DNA of 64,000 bases from CAZAMB01 sp964486335 (GTDB lineage Bacteria > Planctomycetota > Phycisphaerae > UBA1845): the NCBI GenBank assembly GCA_964486335.1, contig CAZAMB010000019.1, positions 12,691 to 76,690 of the forward strand. The letters run 5' to 3'. Shown one piece after another: positions 45,770 to 55,449 of the stretch. Numbering within the stretch: the first letter of the stretch is position 1; each line of letters opens with the position of its first letter. A model generated the notes under the pieces. It was not told where the DNA came from. It did no database searches and saw only the letters and a program-made list of their open reading frames with translations. The translations under genes were made by a program, and so were the position numbers.

Positions 45770-46768
45770 TTAAAGCCACCGGCGAAAACGAAAGAGGATC
45801 GTCGAGGCAAGTCCGGCGATGAGCAAAACTCCGCAAAACACCCAGAATCCATAGGGGCTTTCCGCACCGGGAAGCGTGTTGAAGTTGGTACCGAATAGTC
45901 CCGTCAGCACATTCAGCGGAAGGACGATCGTCGCCACCACGGTAAGCACTTTCATCACTTCATTGCTCCGGTTGGCCACGGTCGAGAGATAGGCATCCAG
46001 CGCCCCCTGGAGCAAATCGCGCAACGAATCCACGCCTTCTGAAATGCGATACACGTGATCGTAAACGTCGCGAAGATAGAGCTGCGTGTCCCTCTTGACG
46101 AGGTCGTGCGGACGATTGGTCAGGAAGTTGAGGATTTCGCGCAACGGGCCGACGCGGCGGCGCAGCAGCGCTGCCTGATGTTTGAACTGAAAAATGGACT
46201 GTGGAATGGCGGCATCGAGCGGTCCGAAAATACGCTTTTCCAGCACCTCCACGGAATCGTTCAGCTCATTCGACAGATCAAGGTATTCATCCACGAGCCG
46301 GTCGAGCTGTTGATACAGCACGAAATCCGGACCGCGCAGGAGCGGCGGATCGCCCTTGTCCATGCACTCGGCGACGAAGCTCGTTGCGGTAATCTCTTCT
46401 CGATGCGTCGTGATCAAATAATTGGGGCCGAGGAACCCATTGAGATTGACGATGTCAAACAAGTCGTCCGGCGTGCTTTTGTTGAGCGCGGGGGCGACGC
46501 AGAACAGATGACCTTCGTATTCCTCGACTTTGGCGCGGCTTTGCGGGCTGGAGACATCCTCCACGGCCAGCTCATGGAATCCAAGGCGGCTCACGAGGCG
46601 TTCGAGCACATCCCGCCGCGGGGCCAGAAGGTCAATCCAGACGAAGCAATTCGGATCGTCGAGCGCCGTCATGGCCTCCGGCAGACCGACGCGGCGGACC
46701 GCGGTCTTGTCCTCTGAGGTAACATAACAGAGCAGTTCATCTGCCGCCTTTTTCGATCCGCGTCCCAT
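45770..46768 (-). CDS. corA: CorA family divalent cation transporter
   Basis: A pentameric inner-membrane channel protein, 332 residues, with a large N-terminal cytosolic domain (FHELAVEDVSSPQSRAKVEEY is the typical CorA stretch) and two C-terminal helices. The signature loop reads FGTNFNTLPG instead of YGMNF: the highly conserved Met of the GMN motif is Thr294. It ends in RFRRWL, similar to other CorA proteins. Start ATG 46768; the 65-codon upstream extension lacks protein-like composition. Convergent with phoU. Mg2+, or with the altered filter another cation, may be the substrate. Confidence 0.87.
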   Translation of the reverse strand: MGRGSKKAADELLCYVTSEDKTAVRRVGLPEAMTALDDPNCFVWIDLLAPRRDVLERLVSRLGFHELAVEDVSSPQSRAKVEEYEGHLFCVAPALNKSTPDDLFDIVNLNGFLGPNYLITTHREEITATSFVAECMDKGDPPLLRGPDFVLYQQLDRLVDEYLDLSNELNDSVEVLEKRIFGPLDAAIPQSIFQFKHQAALLRRRVGPLREILNFLTNRPHDLVKRDTQLYLRDVYDHVYRISEGVDSLRDLLQGALDAYLSTVANRSNEVMKVLTVVATIVLPLNVLTGLFGTNFNTLPGAESPYGFWVFCGVLLIAGLASTILFRFRRWL

Positions 46769-46930
46769 GCAGAATGATCCCGGCCAAGCTCCGCGCCGCC
46801 TTCCATCATAAGTCAGGCAGCGCCGGCTGCAATTCAAAGCAACGGATCGCTCAACCGAAGCGTGACGCGCAAGCGACCGATAAGAAGCCAAGTGGATCAT
46901 ACGGTTCAATACGAGGAGGCAGTGCGCGCC

Positions 46931-47746
46931 ATGACAACCGTTGCCGAGCCGACTGAAGCGCAACGAATTGGGCGACTGCTGGTCAGCCTGACATGGCGCG
47001 ACCTGCGCGTGCGTTATAAGCAGTCAGCGCTCGGAGCGGCCTGGGCGGTGGTCTTGCCACTTTCCATGATGCTGATCTTCACGTTCATTTTCACGCAGGC
47101 GGTTGACTTGCCGGCCGCATCGGGAATCACCGTACCCTACGCGCTGTTCGCCTATACGGGACTGGTTCCGTGGGCGTTTTTCAGCGCGAGCCTGAACGGA
47201 TGCGTCAACTCGCTGGTCGCCAATCGGAATCTCGTAACCAAGGTCTATTTTCCACGCGAGGTGTTTCCGCTTTCGTGCGTCGGCACGGCTTTCGTGGATT
47301 TTCTTGTTGCGATGGCGGTGCTTGGCGGATTGATGGGTTATTTTCACGCAAGGGGTACATGGAGTTTTTCAGTTCACATCCAGTGGATCTTCGTTCCGAT
47401 CATTGTCCTCGCGCAAGCATCTTTGACGATCGGCCTGGGCATGATGCTCGCCATGGCCAACCTCTTTTACCGCGACGTCCGCCAGATCGTCGGCGTGCTG
47501 CTGCAACTCGGATTATTCGTTTCGGCAGTGGTCGTTCCGGTGCCGAACGGTACTGGACTTCTCGCGCAACTGGTGCGACTGAATCCCCTGGTTCCGATCA
47601 TGCAAGCGTACCGTGATTGCCTTCTGGACGGTCGGTGGCCGGCCGCCGCGCCGTTCTCCTACGCGACGGCGGTGTCACTCATCGTGCTTCTCGGCGGATG
47701 GATCGGCTTTCGGCGGGCGTCTTATCGCTTCGCGGAGTGCATCTGA
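46931..47746 (+). CDS. ABC-2 type polysaccharide export permease (Wzm/TagG-like)
   Basis: A 271-residue inner-membrane permease with an N-terminal amphipathic stretch, WRDLRVRYKQSALGAAWAV, and about six helices. These are typical of O-antigen, capsule or teichoic acid exporters. The Shine-Dalgarno AGGAGG lies 11 bases before ATG 46931; a longer reading exists. It is the first gene of the glycan cluster, divergent from corA. The stop overlaps the next start (TGATG). Confidence 0.88.
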   Translation: MTTVAEPTEAQRIGRLLVSLTWRDLRVRYKQSALGAAWAVVLPLSMMLIFTFIFTQAVDLPAASGITVPYALFAYTGLVPWAFFSASLNGCVNSLVANRNLVTKVYFPREVFPLSCVGTAFVDFLVAMAVLGGLMGYFHARGTWSFSVHIQWIFVPIIVLAQASLTIGLGMMLAMANLFYRDVRQIVGVLLQLGLFVSAVVVPVPNGTGLLAQLVRLNPLVPIMQAYRDCLLDGRWPAAAPFSYATAVSLIVLLGGWIGFRRASYRFAECI

Positions 47747-49056
47747 TGACTTCTGGAGTGCGATTGTTCAACGTTACCAAGCGATTCCGCGTCGGCGAGA
47801 ATCATGACTCGCTACGCGACCTGCTGGTTAATTCCGCAAAACGGATTTTTGGCGGCGGGCGTTGCGCTTCGGAACAGACGTATACCGCAGTCGAAAATGT
47901 TTCGTTTGAGGCGCGACCGGGAGAGGCTGTTGGAATCATTGGACCCAACGGCGCGGGCAAGAGCACCGTGCTCAAATTGCTTGCCGGGATTCTGCGACCT
48001 GACGACGGACACATCGAAGTGCGTGGTCGCCGGGCCGCATTGATCGAAGTCGGCGCGGGCTTTCACGGCGACCTGACAGGACGCGAAAACATCCACCTCA
48101 ACGGAACGATACTGGGCATGACCCGCGACGAGATTCGGCGCAAAATGGGCGACATCGTCGCGTTCGCCGGTGTCGATCGATTCCTGGATACGCCCGTGAA
48201 GCGATACAGCTCTGGCATGTACGCAAGGCTTGGGTTCAGCATCGCGGCGCATGTCGATCCCGAAGTGCTGCTCGTGGACGAAGTGCTCTCCGTCGGCGAC
48301 GCGGCGTTTCGATTGCGATGCCTCGAGCGCATGCAGTCCCTGGTTCGCGGCGGCACGTCGCTGGTGTTCGTCACGCATGATCTGGAACAAATGCGCGCGA
48401 TTTGCAACAGGACCATTGTACTGGAACACGGTCGAGTCGCCTTTGAGGGCAAACCGGCTGCGGCCATCGCCCATTATTTGACGGCGCTGGCTCGCTGCGG
48501 CGCGGATCGGCCGACGGACGTGGGCGGCCACGAAGTGTACGGTCACAACCGTATGGAACTCAAGCAACTTCGCATTCTGAACGAGGCGGGTCGCGAAACA
48601 AATACCGTCAATCCTCGCGAGAGATTAACGGTGGAAGCTGTCGTCCGTTCCTCTCGAATCATCCGGCGGGCCGTCGTGGAGTTGAACTTGCGACGAGCTG
48701 AAGGCGGCGAAATCATTGCGACGTTCAATTCAGGCCGCTCACGACGGTACTTCCGGTTGGTGATCGATCAGAACATCGTTCGGCTACGGCTTGGGTCGCT
48801 GCCGATCAGCAGCGGCCAGTATTTCTGGAATCTGCGCGTCTGGGATACCGAGGCAGCGAAGACGGAACTGGACAGTCCTTTTCAATGTCCTTTGATCGTC
48901 GACGACGGCGGATGCACGACCGGAATGCTGTCCGTTGAACACGACTGGGTGGGCGATGCGAGCTTGAACGACGGTTTCGCCGTCACGGCTTGCACCACCG
49001 ACGTATCATTGGCCCGTCGCAAGGAAGAAACCGTTGAGAGTCTGCCTGTTCGCTGA
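47746..49056 (+). CDS. ABC polysaccharide exporter ATPase with Wzt-like C-terminal domain
   Basis: The ATPase partner of the ABC-2 permease, 436 residues. Walker A is GPNGAGKST, the signature YSSGMYARLGFSIAAHV (the degenerate form usual for Wzt/TagH) and Walker B VLLVDEVLSVGD. After about residue 255 comes a beta-rich domain (LKQLRILNEAGRETN through ISSGQYFWNLRVWD) like the Wzt C-terminal carbohydrate-binding domain that reads the chain-end modification of the polymer. It starts one base inside the permease stop. Confidence 0.9.
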   Translation: MTSGVRLFNVTKRFRVGENHDSLRDLLVNSAKRIFGGGRCASEQTYTAVENVSFEARPGEAVGIIGPNGAGKSTVLKLLAGILRPDDGHIEVRGRRAALIEVGAGFHGDLTGRENIHLNGTILGMTRDEIRRKMGDIVAFAGVDRFLDTPVKRYSSGMYARLGFSIAAHVDPEVLLVDEVLSVGDAAFRLRCLERMQSLVRGGTSLVFVTHDLEQMRAICNRTIVLEHGRVAFEGKPAAAIAHYLTALARCGADRPTDVGGHEVYGHNRMELKQLRILNEAGRETNTVNPRERLTVEAVVRSSRIIRRAVVELNLRRAEGGEIIATFNSGRSRRYFRLVIDQNIVRLRLGSLPISSGQYFWNLRVWDTEAAKTELDSPFQCPLIVDDGGCTTGMLSVEHDWVGDASLNDGFAVTACTTDVSLARRKEETVESLPVR

Positions 49057-50143
49057 CGCGAAGTCGGTGCATGTCCATCAGCTCGCCCGATCGCTGGCTT
49101 CCCACGGCGCGACCGTTCATGTCGTCACGCATAAACCGTTCGAAGTTCCCGGGGCGACCGTAGAGCGGTTTCGCGTTCCGCCCGCCGGATGGACGAACCT
49201 TCGCCGCTGGGAGAGTCGCCGCCGCAGGTACATCGCCGACTTCTTTCAAAACTTCGACGTGGTCAACATGCACTTTCTCGCGGATTGGAAACTGGACGAG
49301 GAACTCCTGCGAAGTTCCGATCGAGATGCCGCGCTGATTGTTACCGCCTGGGGTTCGGACATCGTTGACCCACCAGGCGAAACTCCGGCCTCCCATGCCC
49401 TGAGCGCCGATCGGAAACAACTGCTACAACGAGCCGATATGGTCACGGTCTGCGGTCCGTCGTTTGCGAGCGTCGTCGCCGAATACGGAAAGCTTCGGAC
49501 CGACGATGTCGCAGTCGTTCCATTCGGCGTGGACCTTTCGCGCTTCGACCCATCTGTGACTGCGCCGCGACCGCCCGACGAGCCGCTGACAATCGGATTC
49601 TTCAAGGGGTTTCGTCCGGTTTACGGACCCACCATCCTCATCCAGGCGATTCCGCTCATCATTCGTGAGAGCCGTCATTGTCGCATTCAGCTCGTTGGCG
49701 ACGGTGCCGAGCTTTCGCAGTGCCAGGCGATGGCCCGTCAACTCGGCGTTGAATCGTATGTTGAGTGGATCCCGCGCCAGGACCATTCACGACTCCCGCC
49801 GCTGATGGCGCATTGGTCCATAAGCGTGATCCCCTCGATCCACGAGGCCTTCGGAGTGGCGGCGCTTGAATCTTCAGCCATGCAACTGCCGGTCGTGGCC
49901 AGCGACGTGTGCGGTCTTCGAGACACCGTCATCGACAACCATACGGGATTGCTGTGCCCACCGGGCGACCCGAACGCGCTGGCGAAAGCCGTCCTGCTAC
50001 TGCGAGCCGACGTTCAACTTCGAACGCGGATGGGCCTGGCGGGCCGCCAGATGGTCGAGCAGCATTACAACTGGAACCGTCTCGCACCGGCTTGGCTCCA
50101 AGCCTACGAGCGCGCCCGCGAGGAGCGCTGCGTCATGACATAA
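49034..50143 (+). CDS. Glycosyltransferase family 4
   Basis: A 369-residue GT-B enzyme. The N-terminal half begins MRVCLFADAKSVHVHQLAR; the C-terminal donor domain includes VPFGVDLSRFDP and SIHEAFGVAALESSAMQLPV, the retaining GT4 motif with the Glu pair. The TTG start at 49034 has AAGGA eight bases upstream and overlaps the ATPase gene by 23 bases. A part of the glycan assembly operon; acceptor and donor unknown. Confidence 0.87.
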   Translation: MRVCLFADAKSVHVHQLARSLASHGATVHVVTHKPFEVPGATVERFRVPPAGWTNLRRWESRRRRYIADFFQNFDVVNMHFLADWKLDEELLRSSDRDAALIVTAWGSDIVDPPGETPASHALSADRKQLLQRADMVTVCGPSFASVVAEYGKLRTDDVAVVPFGVDLSRFDPSVTAPRPPDEPLTIGFFKGFRPVYGPTILIQAIPLIIRESRHCRIQLVGDGAELSQCQAMARQLGVESYVEWIPRQDHSRLPPLMAHWSISVIPSIHEAFGVAALESSAMQLPVVASDVCGLRDTVIDNHTGLLCPPGDPNALAKAVLLLRADVQLRTRMGLAGRQMVEQHYNWNRLAPAWLQAYERAREERCVMT

Positions 50144-50364
50144 AGGCCGATCGCAGGCCGGCCCGTTTTCCGCGTGCCAAACGTGTCCAATCCCTGCACG
50201 ATGTTCTTCAATCGTTCGCCCGTCGCAGACTCCCCGGAAAAATAGCAAACGCCCTGTGAGAACCTGATTTCAACCAGGCGATATAAAGCTCCGATGAAAT
50301 CATGGTCCGAATCTTCTCTTTGCCGGATCCGGACAATCGTAGGCTGAATCGAACGGAGTAACGA

Positions 50365-51804
50365 ATGGCGCGAAACACCAAAAACAGGAAATCACGCCCG
50401 AAGTGCTCATGCGATCGCCGCGTGCTGATGATTTGCCATGCCTTTCCGCCAACCGGCGGCTCCGGCGTGCAACGGTCGGCGAAATTCGCCAAATACCTTC
50501 CCGACTTTGGCTGGCAGCCGACGGTCTGGACGGCAGGCGCGGTCGACGGACTTCCGCGCGACCCGTCGCTTTCCATGGATCTTCCGCGAGAGGTCGTCGT
50601 TCACGCTCATCGCGCAGGCGGTGGTGTTCACGCGATGCGGCGCACGCTTCGAGGGTTTATTGATTCCAACGAAGGCGCTCGGCTCCGGGCGGCCGCCTCG
50701 CACGTCGCGCGAGCGATCGACTGGCGACTTCAGGCATGGCTTGCCGGTGCGCCGTTTCCGGACGATTGCGCGGGGTGGGCGCGCCGAAGCCTCAAGCCGC
50801 TGCTGCAACTGATCGAGGCGGAGCAGATCCAATTGATCTATTCGACCTTCAGCCCGGCGTCGAATCACTGGCTCGCTCTGCAACTGAAACGCCGCACCGG
50901 TTTGCCCTGGGTCGCTGATTTCCGTGACCTTTGGACCGACGATTACCGTTATCACGAACCATCCGAAAAGCGGCGCATCGGACATCGGCAGCTCGAAGAG
51001 GATTTTCTGAATGAAGCCGACGTGGTTATTGGAGTCACGCCGCGACAGACAGCCTTGCTGGCCGAACGCATTACTGAAGCACCCGCGAAGTTCATTACGA
51101 TCACCAACGGTTACGATCCGGCGGACTTCGAAGGCATCCCAACCGAGTCTTCCGACATCTGCAGCGGCGGAATCAATGGTGAGCAGGCCGGTCGCACGTT
51201 TGTCGTTGCTTACGTCGGGCGACTCGACGCACAGCGAACCAGCAAGGCGTTGTGGGAGGGCCTGGCCCAGTTCGGAACCTCGATCGGGTCGGCCGGCAGA
51301 AACGTACTGATTCGATTCCTCGGTCACGTTAATGCTCAGGCCAGAGACCGGATCGCGTCGATTGGTCTTCCCTTTCGGTTTGAAGAGTACGCACCACACG
51401 GCGATGCGATCCGAGCCATGTGCGACGCCGATGCCCTGCTTCTGATCGCGCCGACCGGCCCGAACTGCGAGACGGTGATCGCCGCAAAAATCTTCGAGTA
51501 TCTGGCTGCGCGGCGACCCATCATCCTCGTCGGACCGCCCGATGGGGAGTGCGAGCGAATCGTCCGGGAATGCAAGGCCGGAGTCTCCGCGTCGCTGCAA
51601 CCCGGTGAAGTCGCGGCAGCGTTTCGGCACATGTTCGATGCCTGGCAGTCCGGACAACCGCTCGTCGGTTGCAGCCCGTCACAGCTTCGATCTTTCAGCA
51701 GGATTGAACTGACGAGGAAACTTGCAACGGTGTTCGACGAACTTGTTGAGCCTCGACAAACGCCATTGCCGCGCCGTCAGGTTCTGGAATCGGCTGTATC
51801 GTGA
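50365..51804 (+). CDS. Glycosyltransferase family 4-like protein
   Basis: A 479-residue GT-B protein. CHAFPPTGGSGVQRSAKFAKYL is shortened here to its key part, PPTGGSGVQR, a typical start for GT4 enzymes of surface glycan clusters. VADFRDLWTDDY, TNGYDPADF and ILVGPPDGECERIV follow. The C-terminal donor region has the IFEYLAARRPI segment in place of a classical EGFG motif. ATG 50365 has GGAG eight bases upstream. A 221-base gap separates it from the previous gene, with TATAAA near 50280 but no clear -35. Its stop overlaps the next start as GTGA. Confidence 0.84.
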   Translation: MARNTKNRKSRPKCSCDRRVLMICHAFPPTGGSGVQRSAKFAKYLPDFGWQPTVWTAGAVDGLPRDPSLSMDLPREVVVHAHRAGGGVHAMRRTLRGFIDSNEGARLRAAASHVARAIDWRLQAWLAGAPFPDDCAGWARRSLKPLLQLIEAEQIQLIYSTFSPASNHWLALQLKRRTGLPWVADFRDLWTDDYRYHEPSEKRRIGHRQLEEDFLNEADVVIGVTPRQTALLAERITEAPAKFITITNGYDPADFEGIPTESSDICSGGINGEQAGRTFVVAYVGRLDAQRTSKALWEGLAQFGTSIGSAGRNVLIRFLGHVNAQARDRIASIGLPFRFEEYAPHGDAIRAMCDADALLLIAPTGPNCETVIAAKIFEYLAARRPIILVGPPDGECERIVRECKAGVSASLQPGEVAAAFRHMFDAWQSGQPLVGCSPSQLRSFSRIELTRKLATVFDELVEPRQTPLPRRQVLESAVS

Positions 51805-52826
51805 TGCGCCCTGCCGTCTCGGTCATCATTCCAACGTTCAATCGCGCTGAGCTCTTGCCGCGAGCCATCGAATCCGTCATCGCCCAAACACACGACGATT
51901 GGGAAATTGTGGTTGTCGACGACGGTTCAACGGACGACACGAGAGCAGTCGTCGGCGATTATGCTCGCCGCATCGGAGATCGATTTCGGAGTGTCCTTCA
52001 GGAGAATCGAGGCGCCAGCGCGGCGCGCAATCGCGGGATTGAGGCAAGCCGCGGGTCGTTTATTGCGTTCCTCGACTCCGACGACGAATTCATTCCCACG
52101 AAACTCGAACGACAACTTCGCTTTTTTGAGGCCAGGCCCGAACTTGGCTTCATATACAGCGATTATTCCTTCATCGATCTGGACGGCGAACGTCATGCCA
52201 GCGCTTTTCGCACCAAGTTCCCAATTGCACTGGAGGTACCCGCCACTCCAGTCGGACCCGGGCAATACATCTGCACGACAAGCCTCTTCGATACGCTCAT
52301 TCGCGGCTACTTCATCGCGACCATCGTCGGACTGATTCGCCGAGAGGTTTTGGGCGACGATCTGCGATTCGACGAGTCTCAATCGTACGCCGAGGAGTGG
52401 TTGTTCCACCTTCGCGTCGCGCGACGCTGCGCGGCCGGGTTTGTCGATGATCCTCTGTCGCTGCATCACTATACGCCGTCCAGTCTTGCTCGTAACGACA
52501 AACAACGAAACTCCATTCGCAGGTACGGCCTGCTGAAAACGATCTACTCGACCTTTCCGGAAATGACCAAACCGCAGCGCGCGATTGTTCGGCGTAACCT
52601 TGCCACCGCGGCGCGGCAGGTCTGCTATGACGCCATTGGCGAAGGTGCAAAGAATGTCGCCGTCAGGTATGCGTGGAACGCCTTGAAACTCTCGCACGGT
52701 CCTCGTGCGATTGTTCAATCCTTCAGTGCATTGCGGAGCAGCGTATTTGCCACGACCTCCCATTGGGACCGAACTCGCCGCGAACCCACCCTGCTCGCTC
52801 AAGCCGTGGGCGGCACCGTCCGATAA
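51801..52826 (+). CDS. Glycosyltransferase family 2
   Basis: A GT-A enzyme of 341 residues. It shows SVIIPTFNRAELLPRAIESV, the nucleotide-binding VVDDGSTDDT, and the DxD-like FLDSDDEF. A typical single-domain GT2 core covers about 230 residues, followed by a helical C-terminal region without membrane spans. It starts with GTG overlapping the preceding stop. A sugar transferase acting on the lipid-linked glycan of this cluster is likely. Confidence 0.88.
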   Translation: MMRPAVSVIIPTFNRAELLPRAIESVIAQTHDDWEIVVVDDGSTDDTRAVVGDYARRIGDRFRSVLQENRGASAARNRGIEASRGSFIAFLDSDDEFIPTKLERQLRFFEARPELGFIYSDYSFIDLDGERHASAFRTKFPIALEVPATPVGPGQYICTTSLFDTLIRGYFIATIVGLIRREVLGDDLRFDESQSYAEEWLFHLRVARRCAAGFVDDPLSLHHYTPSSLARNDKQRNSIRRYGLLKTIYSTFPEMTKPQRAIVRRNLATAARQVCYDAIGEGAKNVAVRYAWNALKLSHGPRAIVQSFSALRSSVFATTSHWDRTRREPTLLAQAVGGTVR

Positions 52827-52876
52827 ACCAATCAGTCGAACACGCAATCTTCGCCGCCTGGCGAACAGGACTTGGC

Positions 52877-53689
52877 ATGACTGTTTCTTTCGCGGTCGAT
52901 CAGCATGAACCCGAAGCCGTATCCCGAAACTGGGACCGGTTGTGGCGACACGCGCCCACCATCGAGCGCGACGATGAATTGCTGGATCGCGAGCGCCGAT
53001 CGCCGCGCTGGCGGGCGATTCACCAGCGCCTGACGTCCCGATTTGGATCAATTCGAGGGCTCAAAACGATTGAATTGGGCAGCGGCCGGGGCGACTGGTC
53101 GGTTTTGCTTGCCGAATCCGGTGCCGACGTGACCCTGCTGGATACGAGTGAATTGGCGCTCGATCAGGCTCGACTTCGATTCGAACGACTCAGATTACCC
53201 GCTCAATACATCCATGGCGACTTGTTTGCCCCTCCAATCGAGTGCCTAGGCGCTTTTGATGTCGTGCTTTCCTCGGGTGTGATCGAACATTTTCTGCGTG
53301 AATCACGCACCGAGGCGCTCCGCGCGCATCTCCGGACATTGAATCACCGCGGTACTGCGGTCATCAGCGTTCCCAATTCGTGGTGTCCGTCCTATCGTCT
53401 GTGGAAACTGTATTTGGAGCTTCGCGATTGGTGGCCTTACGGCGTTGAGATTCCCTTCAGCCGACCGGAATTCGTCCAGCGCGGTCAATGGGCCGGTTTC
53501 CGAGAAATCGACGTATGCGGCTTCGGTCTTTGGCATTCCGTGGGTGTTCACATTTGCCACGGCCTGTTTGGCCGTCGGCGCGACTGGAGTGAGCGCACTT
53601 CGCGGCTGGACCGCCTCATGGGCGCATCGCTCGTTTTCTTCGGCCAGAGAGGCGATCTGCGTACAAAGACTACGGCGACGAGTCCATGA
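52877..53689 (+). CDS. Class I SAM-dependent methyltransferase
   Basis: A 270-residue methyltransferase. Motif I is TIELGSGRGDWSVLLAESG, the acidic end of strand 2 is VTLLDTSE, and the post-II motif is FDVVLSSGVIEHF. The region after it (VPNSWCPSYRLWKLYLELR) resembles sugar or lipid methyltransferases of surface glycan loci. ATG 52877 has AGGA seven bases upstream. It could place the terminal methyl cap seen by the Wzt-like C-terminal domain. Its stop overlaps the next start as ATGA. Confidence 0.82.
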   Translation: MTVSFAVDQHEPEAVSRNWDRLWRHAPTIERDDELLDRERRSPRWRAIHQRLTSRFGSIRGLKTIELGSGRGDWSVLLAESGADVTLLDTSELALDQARLRFERLRLPAQYIHGDLFAPPIECLGAFDVVLSSGVIEHFLRESRTEALRAHLRTLNHRGTAVISVPNSWCPSYRLWKLYLELRDWWPYGVEIPFSRPEFVQRGQWAGFREIDVCGFGLWHSVGVHICHGLFGRRRDWSERTSRLDRLMGASLVFFGQRGDLRTKTTATSP

Positions 53690-55410
53690 AAAACGACTCG
53701 AATGTCAATTCGCATGTCGGAAAGCTGCTTTTGAGAGCCGACGGCAAGATGCTACCTGCCCGAACCAGGCCTATTGTGCGTATCGCGACTGTAGTTGCGC
53801 TGATGGCTGGTGCTTTTGAAGTCTTCGTCTGGTCGGCAAGTCGAGCCTGGGTCACACCGGATTCCACGGCGTACATCAGTCTCGCGATCGGTCTTGCGGA
53901 GCGGTTCGACTGGTCGCAGGAGTTGTTTGCTTTCCGATTGCCCGGATACCCGGCGCTTCTGGCGGTCCTGTTCCGATTCTTCGGTCCGGACAGTCCCATG
54001 ATCATTCTGGCCGTTCAGCATGCGATGGTCGCTGGTTGTGCCGTGTTGAGCGTCGCGATTGCCTGGACCTTGCGACCAAACAGGTTGTTTTGCTCAATAG
54101 TCGGCGTGCTGAGCGTCGCGAGTCTGCACTTAAGCGGCTATGCCAATGCGATTCTCACCGAAACGCTCTACACCGTTCTGTTGACGCTTTGCATGTTTCT
54201 GTTGGTTCGACACGTGGTTCATGGACGATTTGTGACGCTTGTAAGCGCGTCCGTTATCGCATCCGGTGCGGTCTTGACAAAGGACGTAGGTCAGCTGTTG
54301 ATTCCTGCGTGCGCGGCGGCGGGAATGATGCGCGCATGGTCGAATCCGACGAAGAATCCGAATGTCGCAATGAACAATGCTCCAAGCACCGTCGTGACAC
54401 GCATCAGGCGTGCCCTCGCGTCGCTTCCGATTTCAATCCTCCCTGCGATCATTCTGCTACTGCCCTGGCTGGCCAATAACTACCAAACGTTTGGAAAAGC
54501 GCAGCTTACGGCCAATGGAGGCATGATGCTCTACCTGCGCGCCGGCTGCCTGGAAGGCCTCGACTCACCGAGTAGCCCGGCGGTCGCTGAAATTCGCGCA
54601 GCCGTGGCGCGGGCCAAAACCAAAGGACAGCTTGAAGCATCGGCCACGCAACACGATTATCTCAGCGCCGTTCGCGCGTGCCTGACTGAATACGAACCCA
54701 ATGCGGCACTCTTCGCGTCTCGCGCAATGAACGAGGTCTCCGCGTTGTTCCATCGCGCCGGGATGGATCTCATTCGCGAACATCCGTGGCGCGTGGCGAA
54801 GGGTACGATCGTCGACGCCTACCGCATGGTCATGGTGCCGGACAATGCCCATCGAATGTTGCCCGGAGCGCCAACGATTTCCGGTCGAATGGATCCGAAC
54901 GCTTTGACGTACGGAGTAGATACTTACGCCGCATCGGTCCTCGTGCGAGTCGGCGGCAACGTAAACAACTATGTATCATTCTCCAACGAACCAACATCCA
55001 CGACCCCCGCGCTGTCGTCCATCGTCGAATGGTATCATCACCGAATCGAACGCGGAGCGCCACTTCTTGGACTGGTCGATAGTCCTTATGAAGAATTGGC
55101 GCTCCTATGGGTGCTGGGCGCCGGATGTTCCCTGGCGCTTCCATGGCGAACCGCGTGGTTCCTGATTCATCTGGTCATCGCCGGGCACGTCCTGGGCGCA
55201 GCCTTCTGCGGCGGAGTGCAGCCTCGTTACGCCGTTCCGCTTCAACCGTTAACACATGTACTGAGCGCCGTTCCAATAGCCATGGGCGTCTCCGGCCTCG
55301 CGTCGGCGTATTGCCGCATGCGAACGTATGTGTTGGCAAGCCGCGATGCCGCGACGAAACGGAGCCTGGTTGGGTTCAAACTCCCGACAGCAGATGCGCC
55401 GCTTGACTGA
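53686..55410 (+). CDS. GT-C-like multi-helix membrane glycosyltransferase (PMT/ArnT-like)
   Basis: A 574-residue integral membrane protein with about ten to twelve hydrophobic segments. The first loop contains RAWVTPDSTAYISLAIG and FAFRLPGYPALLAVLF, which resembles the acidic active-site loop of GT-C glycosyltransferases that use polyprenyl-phosphate sugars. A large soluble loop (about 290-440) separates the last helices. Precise family cannot be given. It overlaps the methyltransferase gene by four bases, so it belongs to the glycan operon. Confidence 0.65.
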   Translation: MKNDSNVNSHVGKLLLRADGKMLPARTRPIVRIATVVALMAGAFEVFVWSASRAWVTPDSTAYISLAIGLAERFDWSQELFAFRLPGYPALLAVLFRFFGPDSPMIILAVQHAMVAGCAVLSVAIAWTLRPNRLFCSIVGVLSVASLHLSGYANAILTETLYTVLLTLCMFLLVRHVVHGRFVTLVSASVIASGAVLTKDVGQLLIPACAAAGMMRAWSNPTKNPNVAMNNAPSTVVTRIRRALASLPISILPAIILLLPWLANNYQTFGKAQLTANGGMMLYLRAGCLEGLDSPSSPAVAEIRAAVARAKTKGQLEASATQHDYLSAVRACLTEYEPNAALFASRAMNEVSALFHRAGMDLIREHPWRVAKGTIVDAYRMVMVPDNAHRMLPGAPTISGRMDPNALTYGVDTYAASVLVRVGGNVNNYVSFSNEPTSTTPALSSIVEWYHHRIERGAPLLGLVDSPYEELALLWVLGAGCSLALPWRTAWFLIHLVIAGHVLGAAFCGGVQPRYAVPLQPLTHVLSAVPIAMGVSGLASAYCRMRTYVLASRDAATKRSLVGFKLPTADAPLD

Positions 55411-55449
55411 CCGGACGTTGATGCCGCGAACGCAAGGAGAATCCATCAG

